The notes under the pieces are model-generated. The model ran no database searches. It saw only the letters and a program-made list of their open reading frames with translations, and was not told the DNA's origin. Shown here piece after piece: positions 1 to 7,963 of a stretch of DNA of 64,000 nucleotides. Every line of letters starts with the position of its first letter. The stretch's first letter is position 1. The translations under genes were made by a program, and so were the position numbers. The stretch covers positions 38,997-102,996 of the forward strand of contig NZ_JAPDOK010000011.1 of NCBI RefSeq assembly GCF_026013415.1, given 5' to 3'. Source of the stretch: Sphingomonas caeni. Its GTDB lineage: Bacteria; Pseudomonadota; Alphaproteobacteria; Sphingomonadales; Sphingomonadaceae.

Positions 1-552
1 ATGTTCTTCCTCCAGGTCCAGGGTTCGGGGCGGCTGCGGCTGCCCGACGGCGGGGTGATGCGGATCGGCTATGCGGGGCAGAATGGCCGCGACTATACCG
101 GCATCGGCAAGCTGATGCGCGACCGCGGGCTGCTCGCCCCCGGCCAGGCCTCGATGCAGGGGATCATGGGCTGGCTGCGCGACCATCCCGACGAGGGCCG
201 CGCGATCATGCGCGAGAATAAGAGCTTCGTGTTCTTCAGCGAGCTTCGCGGGGCGGGGCCGCTGGGCGCGCTGGGGCATCCGGTAGTCGGCTGGGTGAGC
301 GCGGCGGCCGATCCGGCGTTCGTGCCGCTGGGCGCGCCGGTGTTCCTCTCGATGGACCGGACCGATGCGACGGGGCTGTGGGTGGCGCAGGATACCGGGG
401 GGGCGATCAAGGGCGCCAACCGGTTCGACACCTTCTGGGGCGCGGGCGACGATGCGCGCGCGATCGCGGGGGGCATGTCGGCGCGGGGGACGGCGTGGCT
501 GTTGCTGCCGCTGGGGACGGTCGATCGGCTCACGGCGACGCCGGTCCAGTGA
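1..552 (+). CDS. mltA: MltA-type membrane-bound lytic murein transglycosylase, 3' part only
   Basis: This is the C-terminal 183 residues of a murein-cleaving lytic transglycosylase that makes 1,6-anhydromuropeptides in the periplasm. The visible part begins inside the MltA domain (FFLQVQGSGRL, followed by a G-Y-A-G-Q-N-G-R-DY stretch) and runs into the C-terminal 3D domain. The 3D domain shows the expected VAQDTGGAIKG followed by N-RFDTFWG, whose first Asp is the family's catalytic acid. Family members are usually about 350-400 residues, so the ATG at base 1 is almost certainly an internal Met and the true start lies outside the window. The stop is TGA at 550-552. A palindromic repeat follows, then the Smr-domain gene, an order often seen in sphingomonads. 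Confidence 0.88.
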   Translation: MFFLQVQGSGRLRLPDGGVMRIGYAGQNGRDYTGIGKLMRDRGLLAPGQASMQGIMGWLRDHPDEGRAIMRENKSFVFFSELRGAGPLGALGHPVVGWVSAAADPAFVPLGAPVFLSMDRTDATGLWVAQDTGGAIKGANRFDTFWGAGDDARAIAGGMSARGTAWLLLPLGTVDRLTATPVQ

Positions 553-564
553 TCTTCCAAAATT

Positions 565-686
565 CCGTTCGCCCTGAGCTTGTCGAAGCCTGTCCTGAGC
601 GACGCCGCAGGCGGCGTCGAAGGGGGCTGCCTTTTTCTCTTCGGCAGAGAAGAAGAACGGTGCTTCGACAAGCTCAGCACGAACGG
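565..686. repeat. Dispersed inverted-repeat element between mltA and smr
   Basis: The two 25-bp arms (565-589 and 662-686) are inverted copies matching at 23 of 25 positions; each carries the core CTGAGCTTGTCGAAG. A partial third copy lies between them near 592-616, with its own small palindrome GACGCCGCAGGCGGCGTC. This is the look of the short mobile palindromes (REP/BIME-like) scattered between genes in sphingomonads. It fills the mltA-smr gap, and its transcript could fold into a long hairpin acting as an mRNA end or stabiliser. That last role is inference. Confidence 0.8.
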
Positions 687-691
687 GGAGA

Positions 692-1285
692 GTGGGGGTG
701 ACCCGCCGAAAGCTGGCGCCCGAGGAAGCGGCGCTGTGGGAACGCGTGATCGCGACGGTGACGCCGATGGCGAAGCCTGTGGCGGTGCCCGCCGCGGAAC
801 CCAAAGCGTTCCCCGGCGAAGGCCGGGGCCCAGTTGCAAGCGCTCCGAAACCGGACCCCGGTTTTCGCCGGGGAACGGCCGGGGCAGCACCGAAGCCCGT
901 GCCGACCAAGTCGCCCGGGAACACCCTCGATGGCTCCTGGGACAAGAACCTCTCCCGAGGCCTGATCTCCCCCGAAAGCTCGGTCGACCTCCACGGGCTC
1001 ACCCTCGCGGGCGCATATGACCGCCTCGACCGCGGCCTTGCCGAAGCGATCGCGCGGGGCGACCGCGTCCTGCTCCTCGTCACCGGCAAGCCGCCGCGGC
1101 CGACCTCCGAGCGCCCCTATGCGCGCGGCGCGATCCGGGCGGCGGTGGGGGATTGGCTGGCGGCGTCGCGGCATTCCTCCCGCATTGCCGCCGTCCGTGC
1201 GGCGCATCCGCGTCACGGTGGGACAGGTGCACTCTATATCGTGCTGCGGCGCGCAAAATCGATCGTTCCGAAACCGAAATCTTAA
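692..1285 (+). CDS. Smr domain-containing protein with in-frame repeat insertion
   Basis: The C-terminal half is a small MutS-related (Smr) domain: DLHGLTLAGAYDRL (the DxHG motif), then VLLVTGK and a G-A-I-R-A-A-V-G-DWL segment. Smr domains are nucleic-acid-binding or nuclease modules; the stand-alone proteins have mostly undefined roles. The N-terminal about 95 residues are low-complexity and poorly conserved. Inside them, residues 39-62 are encoded by a palindromic repeat (807-877) read in frame. The start is GTG at 692 or GTG at 698 (VTRRKLAPEE), and neither has a strong Shine-Dalgarno sequence. The next gene is a GGDEF-EAL protein 73 bp downstream on the same strand. Confidence 0.82.
   Translation: MGVTRRKLAPEEAALWERVIATVTPMAKPVAVPAAEPKAFPGEGRGPVASAPKPDPGFRRGTAGAAPKPVPTKSPGNTLDGSWDKNLSRGLISPESSVDLHGLTLAGAYDRLDRGLAEAIARGDRVLLLVTGKPPRPTSERPYARGAIRAAVGDWLAASRHSSRIAAVRAAHPRHGGTGALYIVLRRAKSIVPKPKS
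807..877. repeat. Palindromic repeat inserted in frame within the smr gene
   Basis: The arms are 807-832 and 851-877, inverted copies centred on CCCCGGCGAA and TTCGCCGGGG, separated by an 18-bp loop. The element is read through without a stop and adds about 24 residues (AFPGEGRGPV... to ...DPGFRRG) to the disordered N-terminal region of the Smr protein. Its arms differ from those of the 565-686 element, so this is a second repeat family. Confidence 0.82.
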
Positions 1286-1358
1286 CCTCTGGCTGCAACA
1301 TTGTTGCTCGGAGCAGGGCAGGTTTTGCCCTGGACAGTGCGGGGGATCGCGCGGGCCA

Positions 1359-3029
1359 GTGGAAGGATTCTCGCTAAAGAGCCGTGCCATCGCGTTCGCG
1401 ATGTGCGCCGGGGCGGTAGCGTTCATCCTGGCGCTCGCCGCCACGTCGCATGGCAGCGTCACCATGGACGGGGCCGCCCGCGCGCTGATCGCCGCGATCG
1501 TCTGCGGCGCGATGTGCTGGGCCTCGGCCGAGCGCACCATCGCCTCGACCGCGGGCGCGATCGACGCCGCCATCGCCCGCCTCAGCCGCGCCGCCAATGG
1601 CGATCTGGAGAGCGAGATCCCGCTCGAGGTGCACGAATGCGTGCCGCCGCTCGCCGACGCCATGGACGGGCTGTTCCGCCAGCTCCATGCCAATCTGGAG
1701 AGCGTCCAGCGGCTCGCCATGTTCGATTCGGTGACCGGGCTGCCCAATCGCACCAATTTCCGCCGCACCTGTGAGCGGATGCTCGCCGAGTTGCCCCCGG
1801 GCGCCGAGGCGGTCCTCTATTTCATCGATCTCGACCGGTTCAAGCATGTCAACGACACGATGGGTCATGCGACCGGCGACGTGCTGCTCGGCATGGTTGC
1901 CAACCGCCTGCGCGCGGTCGCGGACCGGTTCGCGGCGGAAGGCGCGGGGCGGCCGCTGATCGGCCGGCTCGCGGGTGACGAGTTCACCATGTTCTTCCCC
2001 GAACTCAAGAGTTTGCGTGACGCCGAGCGGATCGGGCGCGGGGTGCTCTATGCGCTGTCCGAGCCGTTCGACCTGGCCGATCAGGAAGTGTCGATCGGCG
2101 CCTCGATCGGCATTGCGCTGCGTCCCGAGCATGGTACGACGCTGCACGAGCTGATGCGCGCCGCCGATGCCGCCATGTACCATGCCAAGGCGCAGGGCCG
2201 CGGGCGGACCGAGCATTTCACCGAGGCGCTGGCCAACGAGATCGCCGAGCGCGCCAAGCTGGAGAGCGACCTGCGCGAGGCGATCGACAAGGACGAGTTC
2301 ACGCTCGCCTTCCAGCCGCAGGTGCGCGCGCAGGACGGCGCGATCGTCGGGGCCGAGGCGCTGTTGCGCTGGCGGCACCCCGAGGGCGTGCGCCTGCCCG
2401 CCAACTTCATCCAGCGCGCCGAGGAGACCGGGCTGATCGTCGAGATCGGCGAATGGGTGGTGCAGAATGTCGCCGAGACGATCTCGCGCTGGGGCCGGCT
2501 GGGCATCCAGCAGCGGCTGGCGGTGAACATCAGTCCGCGCCAGCTCGATCATGCGAGTTTCTTCCGGCGGCTGCGGGAGGCGATGCTGGCGGCCAAGGCG
2601 CCGGCGCGGCTGCTCGAGCTCGAGATCACCGAGACGCTGGCGATGCATTGCTCCGAGGATGTGATCGACGCGATCGCGGCGCTGCGGGCCGACGGGGCGA
2701 CGATCGCGATCGACGATTTCGGGACGGGCTATTCGAACATCGCGCGGCTGCGGCATCTGCCGGTCGACCGCGTCAAGCTCGACCGCAGCCTGATCGAGCA
2801 TGTCGCCGAACAGGCCGAGGCCAGGACGATCGCCCAGGCGGTGATCGCGCTGGTGCACGGCCTTGGCTGCGAGGCGGTGGCCGAAGGGATCGAGACCGAG
2901 GCGCAGGCGACCGTGCTGCGCGTGATCGGCTGCGACGTGCTCCAGGGCTATTCGATCGCGGCGCCGATGGACGAGGATGCGTTCCTCGGCTGGGCGCGCG
3001 ATGAAGGGCGCGAGCAGGCGGCGGGGTAA
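1359..3029 (+). CDS. Membrane-anchored GGDEF-EAL cyclic-di-GMP protein, probably a phosphodiesterase
   Basis: Two N-terminal membrane spans (residues about 8-28 and 38-55) are followed by a HAMP-like linker, a GGDEF domain and an EAL domain. The diguanylate cyclase signature is AGDEF, a tolerated variant, near residue 206. An allosteric RxxD inhibitory site is not seen at its usual place (RPLI instead). The EAL domain looks complete: EALLRWRHP, NISPRQL, ITETLAM, DDFGTGYS, VKLDRSLI and AEGIET carry the metal-binding and catalytic acids and lysine. The balance therefore favours cyclic-di-GMP hydrolysis, but dual activity is possible. The open frame extends upstream to 1017 through the smr gene. 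GTG at 1359 (VEGFSLKSRAIAF) is chosen because it starts just before the first span, after smr ends. Confidence 0.85.
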   Translation: MEGFSLKSRAIAFAMCAGAVAFILALAATSHGSVTMDGAARALIAAIVCGAMCWASAERTIASTAGAIDAAIARLSRAANGDLESEIPLEVHECVPPLADAMDGLFRQLHANLESVQRLAMFDSVTGLPNRTNFRRTCERMLAELPPGAEAVLYFIDLDRFKHVNDTMGHATGDVLLGMVANRLRAVADRFAAEGAGRPLIGRLAGDEFTMFFPELKSLRDAERIGRGVLYALSEPFDLADQEVSIGASIGIALRPEHGTTLHELMRAADAAMYHAKAQGRGRTEHFTEALANEIAERAKLESDLREAIDKDEFTLAFQPQVRAQDGAIVGAEALLRWRHPEGVRLPANFIQRAEETGLIVEIGEWVVQNVAETISRWGRLGIQQRLAVNISPRQLDHASFFRRLREAMLAAKAPARLLELEITETLAMHCSEDVIDAIAALRADGATIAIDDFGTGYSNIARLRHLPVDRVKLDRSLIEHVAEQAEARTIAQAVIALVHGLGCEAVAEGIETEAQATVLRVIGCDVLQGYSIAAPMDEDAFLGWARDEGREQAAG

Positions 3030-3062
3030 GCCTCCGGTCCGACCGGCTGCGGGCGTGATCGA

Positions 3063-3647
3063 TCAGTGCGGGCCGGTGGTATTCGCCTCACGTAATGTGC
3101 CGGTCCATTCTTCGGCGAACAGCGCGCTCCAATCGGCAAGAACGCGGTAGAATGCGTCTCCCTCGATCCATGCTTCCCGGAGGGAGTTGATGGCATCGGT
3201 GCGGCAATCCAGATTTCGGAATGCGAGCAGGCGGACACGGTCTTCGACGTCGAATTGCAGGATATGCGATCCGTCATCAAATGCCTCGTCGCCATCCGGC
3301 GCCCATATCAGGCGGTTGCCGTAAATCGCGTCGGTGAACTCGGATGACGTCATGCCGAAATAGCTGCTTCGCCCGCTATTCCCGTAGATCGCGTCCAGAA
3401 CAGCTTCGGCGACAAGCGGGGCGTCGATGCCCGAAAGGTTCGGCATTCGATGCGTTCCGCGCCCATCGAGACGCCGTTTCACTTCGTCGAACGAACATGC
3501 CAGCATCGATGCGTCCGGCGTTCTCACGCCGAAGACGCTTCCTCGGATGTGAACGATAAAGAAGCCCAGTGCGCGTTGGGAGGTGTCCGCGATTGCCATC
3601 GTGATCGCGCTTTCGATCGCGAACGACTCCGGGTCACCGACGATCAC
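3063..3647 (-). CDS. Immunity 42 (Imm42)-like protein, translationally coupled to dapE
   Basis: This 194-residue soluble protein begins MIVGDPESFAIESAI and continues ALGFFIVHIRG, ACSFDEVKRR, and APDGDEAFDDGSHILQFDVEDRVRLLAF. That pattern agrees with my memory of Imm42-family proteins, which are predicted immunity partners of polymorphic toxins; no database search was possible. The GTG start (3647-3645) overlaps the dapE stop in GTGA, so it is probably translated from the dapE mRNA. No toxin gene is nearby: the downstream neighbour is the convergent GGDEF-EAL gene. It could be an orphan immunity gene or a family member with an unrelated housekeeping role. Confidence 0.62.
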   Translation of the reverse strand: MIVGDPESFAIESAITMAIADTSQRALGFFIVHIRGSVFGVRTPDASMLACSFDEVKRRLDGRGTHRMPNLSGIDAPLVAEAVLDAIYGNSGRSSYFGMTSSEFTDAIYGNRLIWAPDGDEAFDDGSHILQFDVEDRVRLLAFRNLDCRTDAINSLREAWIEGDAFYRVLADWSALFAEEWTGTLREANTTGPH

Positions 3648-4759
3648 TCGAAGACCCGCCTCAGCACTTCCTCGTAAACCCCCGTCAATGCCTCGAGATC
3701 GGCGATCGCGACCGCTTCGTCGAGCTTGTGCATCGTCGCATTGACCAGCCCGAATTCGACCACCGGGCAGAGCTTCGAGAGGAAGCGCGCGTCGGAGGTC
3801 CCGCCCGTCGTGGACAGCTCGGGCCGGATGCCCAGCCGCGCCTCGGCGGCGTCCTGGACGAGCGTCGAGAGCGCGCCGGGCTCGGTGAGGAAGGCCTCGC
3901 CATAGACGGTGCCCTTCACGCTCGCGGCCGGCGCGTGGCGCTGCACGATTTCGGTGATCCGCGCGACCAGATCGGCGCCCTTGTGGCGGTCGTTGAAGCG
4001 AATCGAGAGCCGCGCCGAGGCATGGCCGGGGATGACATTGCTCGCCGGGTTGCCGACGGTCAGGTCGATCGGCTCGATGTTCGAGGGCTGGAACCAGTCG
4101 GTGCCCTGGTCGAGCACGATCGCGTCGATCTCCGCCAGCGCGCCCACGAGGCGCGGGATCGGATTGTCGGCGAGATGGGGATAGGCGACATGGCCCTGCT
4201 TGCCGGGCACGTCGATCCAGATCACCGTCGAGCCCCGGCGCCCGATCTTGATCGTGTCGCCGAGCCGGTTGGCCGAGCTGGGCTCGCCGACGAGGCAGAG
4301 ATCGGGGATCAGGCTGCGTTCGCGCATCCGCTCGATCAGCTTTTGGGTGCCGTAGGTGGCGGGACCTTCCTCGTCGCCGGTGATGATCAGGCTGACGGTG
4401 CCGTCGGTCTCGATACGGCCCGCCGCTTCGACGAAAGCCGCGATCGAGCCCTTCATATCGACTGCGCCGCGCCCGTAGAGCAGGTCGCCGCGTATTTCGG
4501 GCCCGAACGGATCGCTAGCCCAGCCCTTGCCGGGGGGCACCACGTCGAGATGGCCGGCAAAGGCGAAGTGCCGCCCGCCGCTGCCGCGCACCGCGAGCAG
4601 ATTCTCGACCGGGCCGTCGGGCGCCTCGCCTGCGACGAAGCGCTCGACCGCGAAGCCGAGCGGCAGCAGCGCGGCTTCGAGCACGTCGAACACCTTGCCC
4701 GTCGCTGGGGTGACGCTTTCGGCGGCGATCAGCGCCTTGGTGAGCTCGACGACGTCCAT
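3644..4759 (-). CDS. dapE: Succinyl-diaminopimelate desuccinylase
   Basis: This enzyme hydrolyses N-succinyl-LL-2,6-diaminopimelate in the succinylase branch of lysine and diaminopimelate synthesis, in the cytoplasm. It is an M20-family di-zinc amidohydrolase. The metal and catalytic residues are visible in FAGHLDVVPPG, GRGAVDMKGS and ITGDEEGPATYG, and the C-terminal TTGGTSDARF and ATMHKLDE motifs are typical. The frame is open to an ATG at 4801, but the conserved family N terminus (DVVELTKALIAAESVTPATG) begins at the ATG at 4759. That start gives 371 residues, the usual length. The stop overlaps the GTG of the Imm42-like gene. Confidence 0.92.
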   Translation of the reverse strand: MDVVELTKALIAAESVTPATGKVFDVLEAALLPLGFAVERFVAGEAPDGPVENLLAVRGSGGRHFAFAGHLDVVPPGKGWASDPFGPEIRGDLLYGRGAVDMKGSIAAFVEAAGRIETDGTVSLIITGDEEGPATYGTQKLIERMRERSLIPDLCLVGEPSSANRLGDTIKIGRRGSTVIWIDVPGKQGHVAYPHLADNPIPRLVGALAEIDAIVLDQGTDWFQPSNIEPIDLTVGNPASNVIPGHASARLSIRFNDRHKGADLVARITEIVQRHAPAASVKGTVYGEAFLTEPGALSTLVQDAAEARLGIRPELSTTGGTSDARFLSKLCPVVEFGLVNATMHKLDEAVAIADLEALTGVYEEVLRRVFE

Positions 4760-4833
4760 CCGCGTTTCATCCCGGGGTTCCCAATCTCCGCGCCCGGCCA
4801 TAGCATGTCCGCTCCCCGCGTCGAGGACGGCCG

Positions 4834-5154
4834 ATGATCGGATTGACGATTGCGATCCTGATGGCGGCCCCTCCGCAGGACGTGGCCGGCCGGTGCCGGT
4901 CGATCGCGCTGCGGATCGAGCGTACCAGCCGCATCGCCGTTACCAAGCTCGAGACGCATTATGCGTCAGAGCCACAGGCGGCGCGCGACGCTGCATTCCT
5001 GCGGCGCGTGGGGCAGGTACGCACTGCGCAGGTGCTCGCCAGAGCGATCCGCGCCCGCTATCCAGGCAATGCGGCCCGCAACGCCACAGTCGATGCAATG
5101 GCATGGAACGATGTCGTCGCCGCGGGCGAGGCGTGCCGCGACCGGAGGGACTAG
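4834..5154 (+). CDS. Small hypothetical protein with hydrophobic N terminus
   Basis: This is a 106-residue open frame. The N terminus (MIGLTIAILMAAPPQDVAG) could be a short signal sequence, and the rest is Arg- and Ala-rich and probably helical, with two cysteines (CRSIALRI and GEACRD). It lies between divergent dapE and a cupin gene and stops one base before the cupin ATG, which suggests a two- or three-gene operon. I do not recognise a family. Codon usage matches its neighbours, which supports a real gene. Confidence 0.55.
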   Translation: MIGLTIAILMAAPPQDVAGRCRSIALRIERTSRIAVTKLETHYASEPQAARDAAFLRRVGQVRTAQVLARAIRARYPGNAARNATVDAMAWNDVVAAGEACRDRRD

Positions 5155-5155
5155 A

Positions 5156-5602
5156 ATGCCCAAGCTCGATCTGTCCGCGATCCCCCAGGTCAACACCACC
5201 GGCTATCCGCCCGAATATGCCGACAAGGTCCAGGGCCGCTGGTATCGCCGCATGGCGCCCGCGAGCGGGATCACCGATTTCGGCTATAGCCATGTGACGC
5301 TCAAGCCCGGCGCTTGGTCCGCGCAGCGACACTGGCATGACGGCGAGGACGAGTTCGTGGTGATGCTGGCGGGCGAGGCGGTGCTGATCGATAATGACGG
5401 CGAGCACGCGATGCTGCCGGGCGATGTGGCCGCCTTTCCGAAGGGGGACGGCAACGGGCATGTGCTGGTGAACCGCAGCGAGGCGGACTGCGTGTTCATC
5501 GCGGTGGGCAAGCCGAGCGCGACCGACTGCCACTATCCCGATATCGACATGCATTTGTTCGAGGGGGTCGGGTTTCGGCGGAAGGACGGGAGCGAGTTTT
5601 GA
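5156..5602 (+). CDS. Cupin domain-containing protein
   Basis: This is a single-domain cupin of 148 residues. Motif 1 is visible as QRHWHDGEDEFVVMLAGEA (His, His and Glu metal ligands) and motif 2 as LPGDVAAFPKGDGNGHVLVN. It has no signal peptide, so it is a cytoplasmic small-molecule-binding or enzymatic cupin with unknown substrate. The ATG at 5156 has a good Shine-Dalgarno GGAGGGA at 5144-5150. The stop shares its last base with the ATG of the next gene (TGATG), which indicates cotranslation. Confidence 0.85.
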   Translation: MPKLDLSAIPQVNTTGYPPEYADKVQGRWYRRMAPASGITDFGYSHVTLKPGAWSAQRHWHDGEDEFVVMLAGEAVLIDNDGEHAMLPGDVAAFPKGDGNGHVLVNRSEADCVFIAVGKPSATDCHYPDIDMHLFEGVGFRRKDGSEF

Positions 5603-6153
5603 TGCGCGAGGGGATTCTTGCTCTGGTGCTTGTGGCGGGTTCGGGCGGGAGTGCGGTTGCACAGCAGGCCGAGCCCGAGATCTCCGGCCAGTTCCTTTCG
5701 CTCAGCGTGATGCCTTCGCTAACCCACGCCAACATGGTGTTGCACGTGGGGCTGCGCGAGCGTCCGCCGGAAAAGGTCGGCAGGTTGCCGGACGCGTCCC
5801 TGATCTGGTTCGCGGCTGATTTCTCAGGCGCCGATCCGGGGGATACCAAGCGGCGCTGGACCGATGGGCGTCGCTGCCCGGCGGCCGTGCCGGTCCTGCA
5901 ACGCGTTGAAATGCTCTCGGGGCCGAGCCCACGCATTCCACTGGAGGGCGGACGGCCCTGGGGCGGCAGCGTGCTCGATGGCACCTGGTACACGCTCAAT
6001 GTACAGATGGGCGTGCTGGGGGATCAATCGGTCGGGCCGGTCCGCATTGAAAGCAATGTCGGTACCGATCTGGCGCGCTGGGCGCATGACCTGACCCAGG
6101 CACTCAAACCCTGCTGGTCGGACGTGATGCCGATGGGCGTCAGTGTGAAATAG
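5602..6153 (+). CDS. Hypothetical secreted protein
   Basis: The 183-residue product starts with a signal peptide (REGILALVLVAGSGGSAVAQQ, likely cleaved after AVA). The mature part contains two cysteines (GRRCPA and KPCWSD) that could pair in the periplasm. No domain is recognised. The ATG overlaps the cupin stop by one base. The downstream GST gene is convergent and only 3 bp away. Confidence 0.65.
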   Translation: MREGILALVLVAGSGGSAVAQQAEPEISGQFLSLSVMPSLTHANMVLHVGLRERPPEKVGRLPDASLIWFAADFSGADPGDTKRRWTDGRRCPAAVPVLQRVEMLSGPSPRIPLEGGRPWGGSVLDGTWYTLNVQMGVLGDQSVGPVRIESNVGTDLARWAHDLTQALKPCWSDVMPMGVSVK

Positions 6154-6156
6154 GCG

Positions 6157-6822
6157 TCAGGTGCCCGCAGGCGTCTCGAACTGCTCGATCACCCAATCCT
6201 CTTCCTGCGCGCCGGCGATCCAGTCCTGCATGAAGGGATGCTGGAGCACCGCCTGCATATAGGCCGGGGCGAAGCGGGGGACGGGGAGGGAGTAGGTGAC
6301 GAGGCGCGTCACCACCGGCGCGAACATGATGTCCGCCGCGCCGAATTCGCCGAACAGGAAATCGCCCTCGCCGCCATAGCGGGCACGGGCCTGCATCCAT
6401 AGCTCCATGAGCCGGGCGAGGTCCTGGAGGACGTCCGCGTCGGGGGTCTTGGGGGGATAGACCTGACGGATGTTCATGCTGTGCTTGCGCCTGAGCGCCG
6501 CGAAGCTGGAGTGCATCTCCGCCGCCATCGACCGCGCCATCGCGCGCGCGGCGGGATCGGTGGGCCAGAATTTCTCGTTGCCGGTCTTGTCGTTCAGATA
6601 TTCGACGATGGCGAGGCTGTCCCACACCACCGCGTCGCCGTCCCACAGGATCGGCACCTTGCCCGAGGAGGGGGCGAACTCGTCGCCCTCGCGGCGCTTG
6701 TCCCATTCGGCATCGTAGAGGGGGACGACGACTTCCTCGAAGGACAGCCCCGATTGCTTGCAGGCGAGCCAGCCGCGGAGCGACCAGGACGAATAGGCCT
6801 TGTTGCCGATGATGAGCTTCAT
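6157..6822 (-). CDS. Glutathione S-transferase family protein
   Basis: The 221-residue protein has an N-terminal thioredoxin-like domain and a helical C-terminal domain. SSWSLRGWL near residues 11-19 provides the catalytic Ser/Tyr-type region. GKVPILWDGDAVVWDSLAIVEYL holds the cis-proline and the glutathione gamma-Glu-binding Asp-Ser. The C-terminal half (EMHSSFAALRRKHSMNIR and FGAADIMFAPVVTRL) matches bacterial GSTs annotated only at family level, so the substrate is unknown. It is convergent with the secreted-protein gene, and the upstream side is the IS element. Confidence 0.85.
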   Translation of the reverse strand: MKLIIGNKAYSSWSLRGWLACKQSGLSFEEVVVPLYDAEWDKRREGDEFAPSSGKVPILWDGDAVVWDSLAIVEYLNDKTGNEKFWPTDPAARAMARSMAAEMHSSFAALRRKHSMNIRQVYPPKTPDADVLQDLARLMELWMQARARYGGEGDFLFGEFGAADIMFAPVVTRLVTYSLPVPRFAPAYMQAVLQHPFMQDWIAGAQEEDWVIEQFETPAGT

Positions 6823-6887
6823 GGGCGCGGGGGATAGCGATGGGGGGAGGAAGGGGCAACGGCCTTCCCAAAGCTGGCGTCACCCTG

Positions 6888-6896
6888 AACTTGTTT
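6888..6896. repeat. Left target-site duplication of the IS element
   Basis: AACTTGTTT directly precedes the left IS end and is repeated exactly at 8972-8980 after the right end. IS1595-family duplications are usually 8 bp. The ninth matching base is either chance or means the terminus is one base off. Confidence 0.75.
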
Positions 6897-6944
6897 GGCA
6901 TTTATCCCCTTGCGACATGTAAGGGTTAGTGCTATACAATATGT

Positions 6945-7823
6945 ATGAGCACGAAAGCCCCCACGCTTCGCCAGTTTCAGGACCGCTTCCCGACTGAGGA
7001 AAGCTGCCTCGATCACCTGTTTCAGGTTCGGTACGGCTCGAACTTCGATTGCCCGAAGTGCAACCGCCCAGCGAAATACTCGCGGGTGAAGGCCCGGCGC
7101 TCGTATCAGTGCAACTGGTGCGCGAACCAGCTCTACCCGACTGCCGGGACGCCGTTCGAGCGCACCCGCACCAGCCTGCGCGACTGGTTCTTTGTGATGT
7201 TCCAGTTCTGCGCGAGCCGGAACGGTGTGGCCGCCAAGGAAGTCGAGCGTCAGCTTGGCGTGACCTACAAAACCGCTTGGCGCATGTGCCACGAAATCCG
7301 GAAGTACATGGGCTCGCTCGACAGCGACGATCCCTTGGGCGGCCCCGGCGAAACTGTCGAAGTCGATGAGACGCTGATCGGCGGTTCGGTGTCGGGCATG
7401 GGCTCGGGCTACAAGGGCAACAAGACCTGCGTTGTCGGCATGTTGGAGCGTGGCGGCGAACTCATCACCCGCGTTGCTCCCGCCCGCCACAAGATCGCCA
7501 TGCACGCCCTCATCAACGAGCACGTCCTTCCCGGCACCACGATCAACACCGATGAGTTTGGCGGCTACAAGGACCTGAGCAAGAACGGCTACCGTCACGT
7601 CACCGTGAACCACGCAAACAAGGTCTATGCGACCAAGGCGGGCGCTGGCGTCAACGCGATTGAAGGCTTCTGGGCTCAGCTAAAGCGCGGGATCAACGGC
7701 ACTCACATTCACGTCAGCCCGCAGCACCTTTCGAAGTACCTTGGCGAGTTTGAGTTTCGCTGGAACATGCGTCAGGCCCCGCACCTGATGCTCGACCGCC
7801 TGCTTTACTCTTTCGTGCGGTAG
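6945..7823 (+). CDS. IS1595 family (ISXO2-like) transposase
   Basis: This 292-residue transposase has an N-terminal zinc ribbon (CPKCN near residue 31 and CNWCANQ near 51), a helix-turn-helix region (NGVAAKEVERQLGVTYKTAWRMCHEIR), and an ISXO2-like DDE/N catalytic domain. The acidic residues are visible in VEVDETLIGG, TINTDEFGGY and NAIEGFWAQLKRGI. The length is normal and there is no frameshift. The ATG lies 48 bp inside the left terminal repeat, and GCTATACAAT just upstream may act as a -10 region. Confidence 0.92.
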   Translation: MSTKAPTLRQFQDRFPTEESCLDHLFQVRYGSNFDCPKCNRPAKYSRVKARRSYQCNWCANQLYPTAGTPFERTRTSLRDWFFVMFQFCASRNGVAAKEVERQLGVTYKTAWRMCHEIRKYMGSLDSDDPLGGPGETVEVDETLIGGSVSGMGSGYKGNKTCVVGMLERGGELITRVAPARHKIAMHALINEHVLPGTTINTDEFGGYKDLSKNGYRHVTVNHANKVYATKAGAGVNAIEGFWAQLKRGINGTHIHVSPQHLSKYLGEFEFRWNMRQAPHLMLDRLLYSFVR

Positions 7824-7963
7824 GCGGTTCGCCTGACGCCATCGCCTTCAAGAGGCGGTCAAAGCGGGCGTTAGTATCGTCGGTCATGTCAGGTCCTTAG
7901 CATGGACTCGCCCTGAAATCTCGTGGACAAGATCAGCCGGGGTAAATTCGGGGCGGCAGTCAA

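Noticed and set aside
1374..2858. 494-residue minus-strand open frame antisense to the GGDEF-EAL gene
   Set aside because: Shadow frame; the plus-strand domains are unambiguous.
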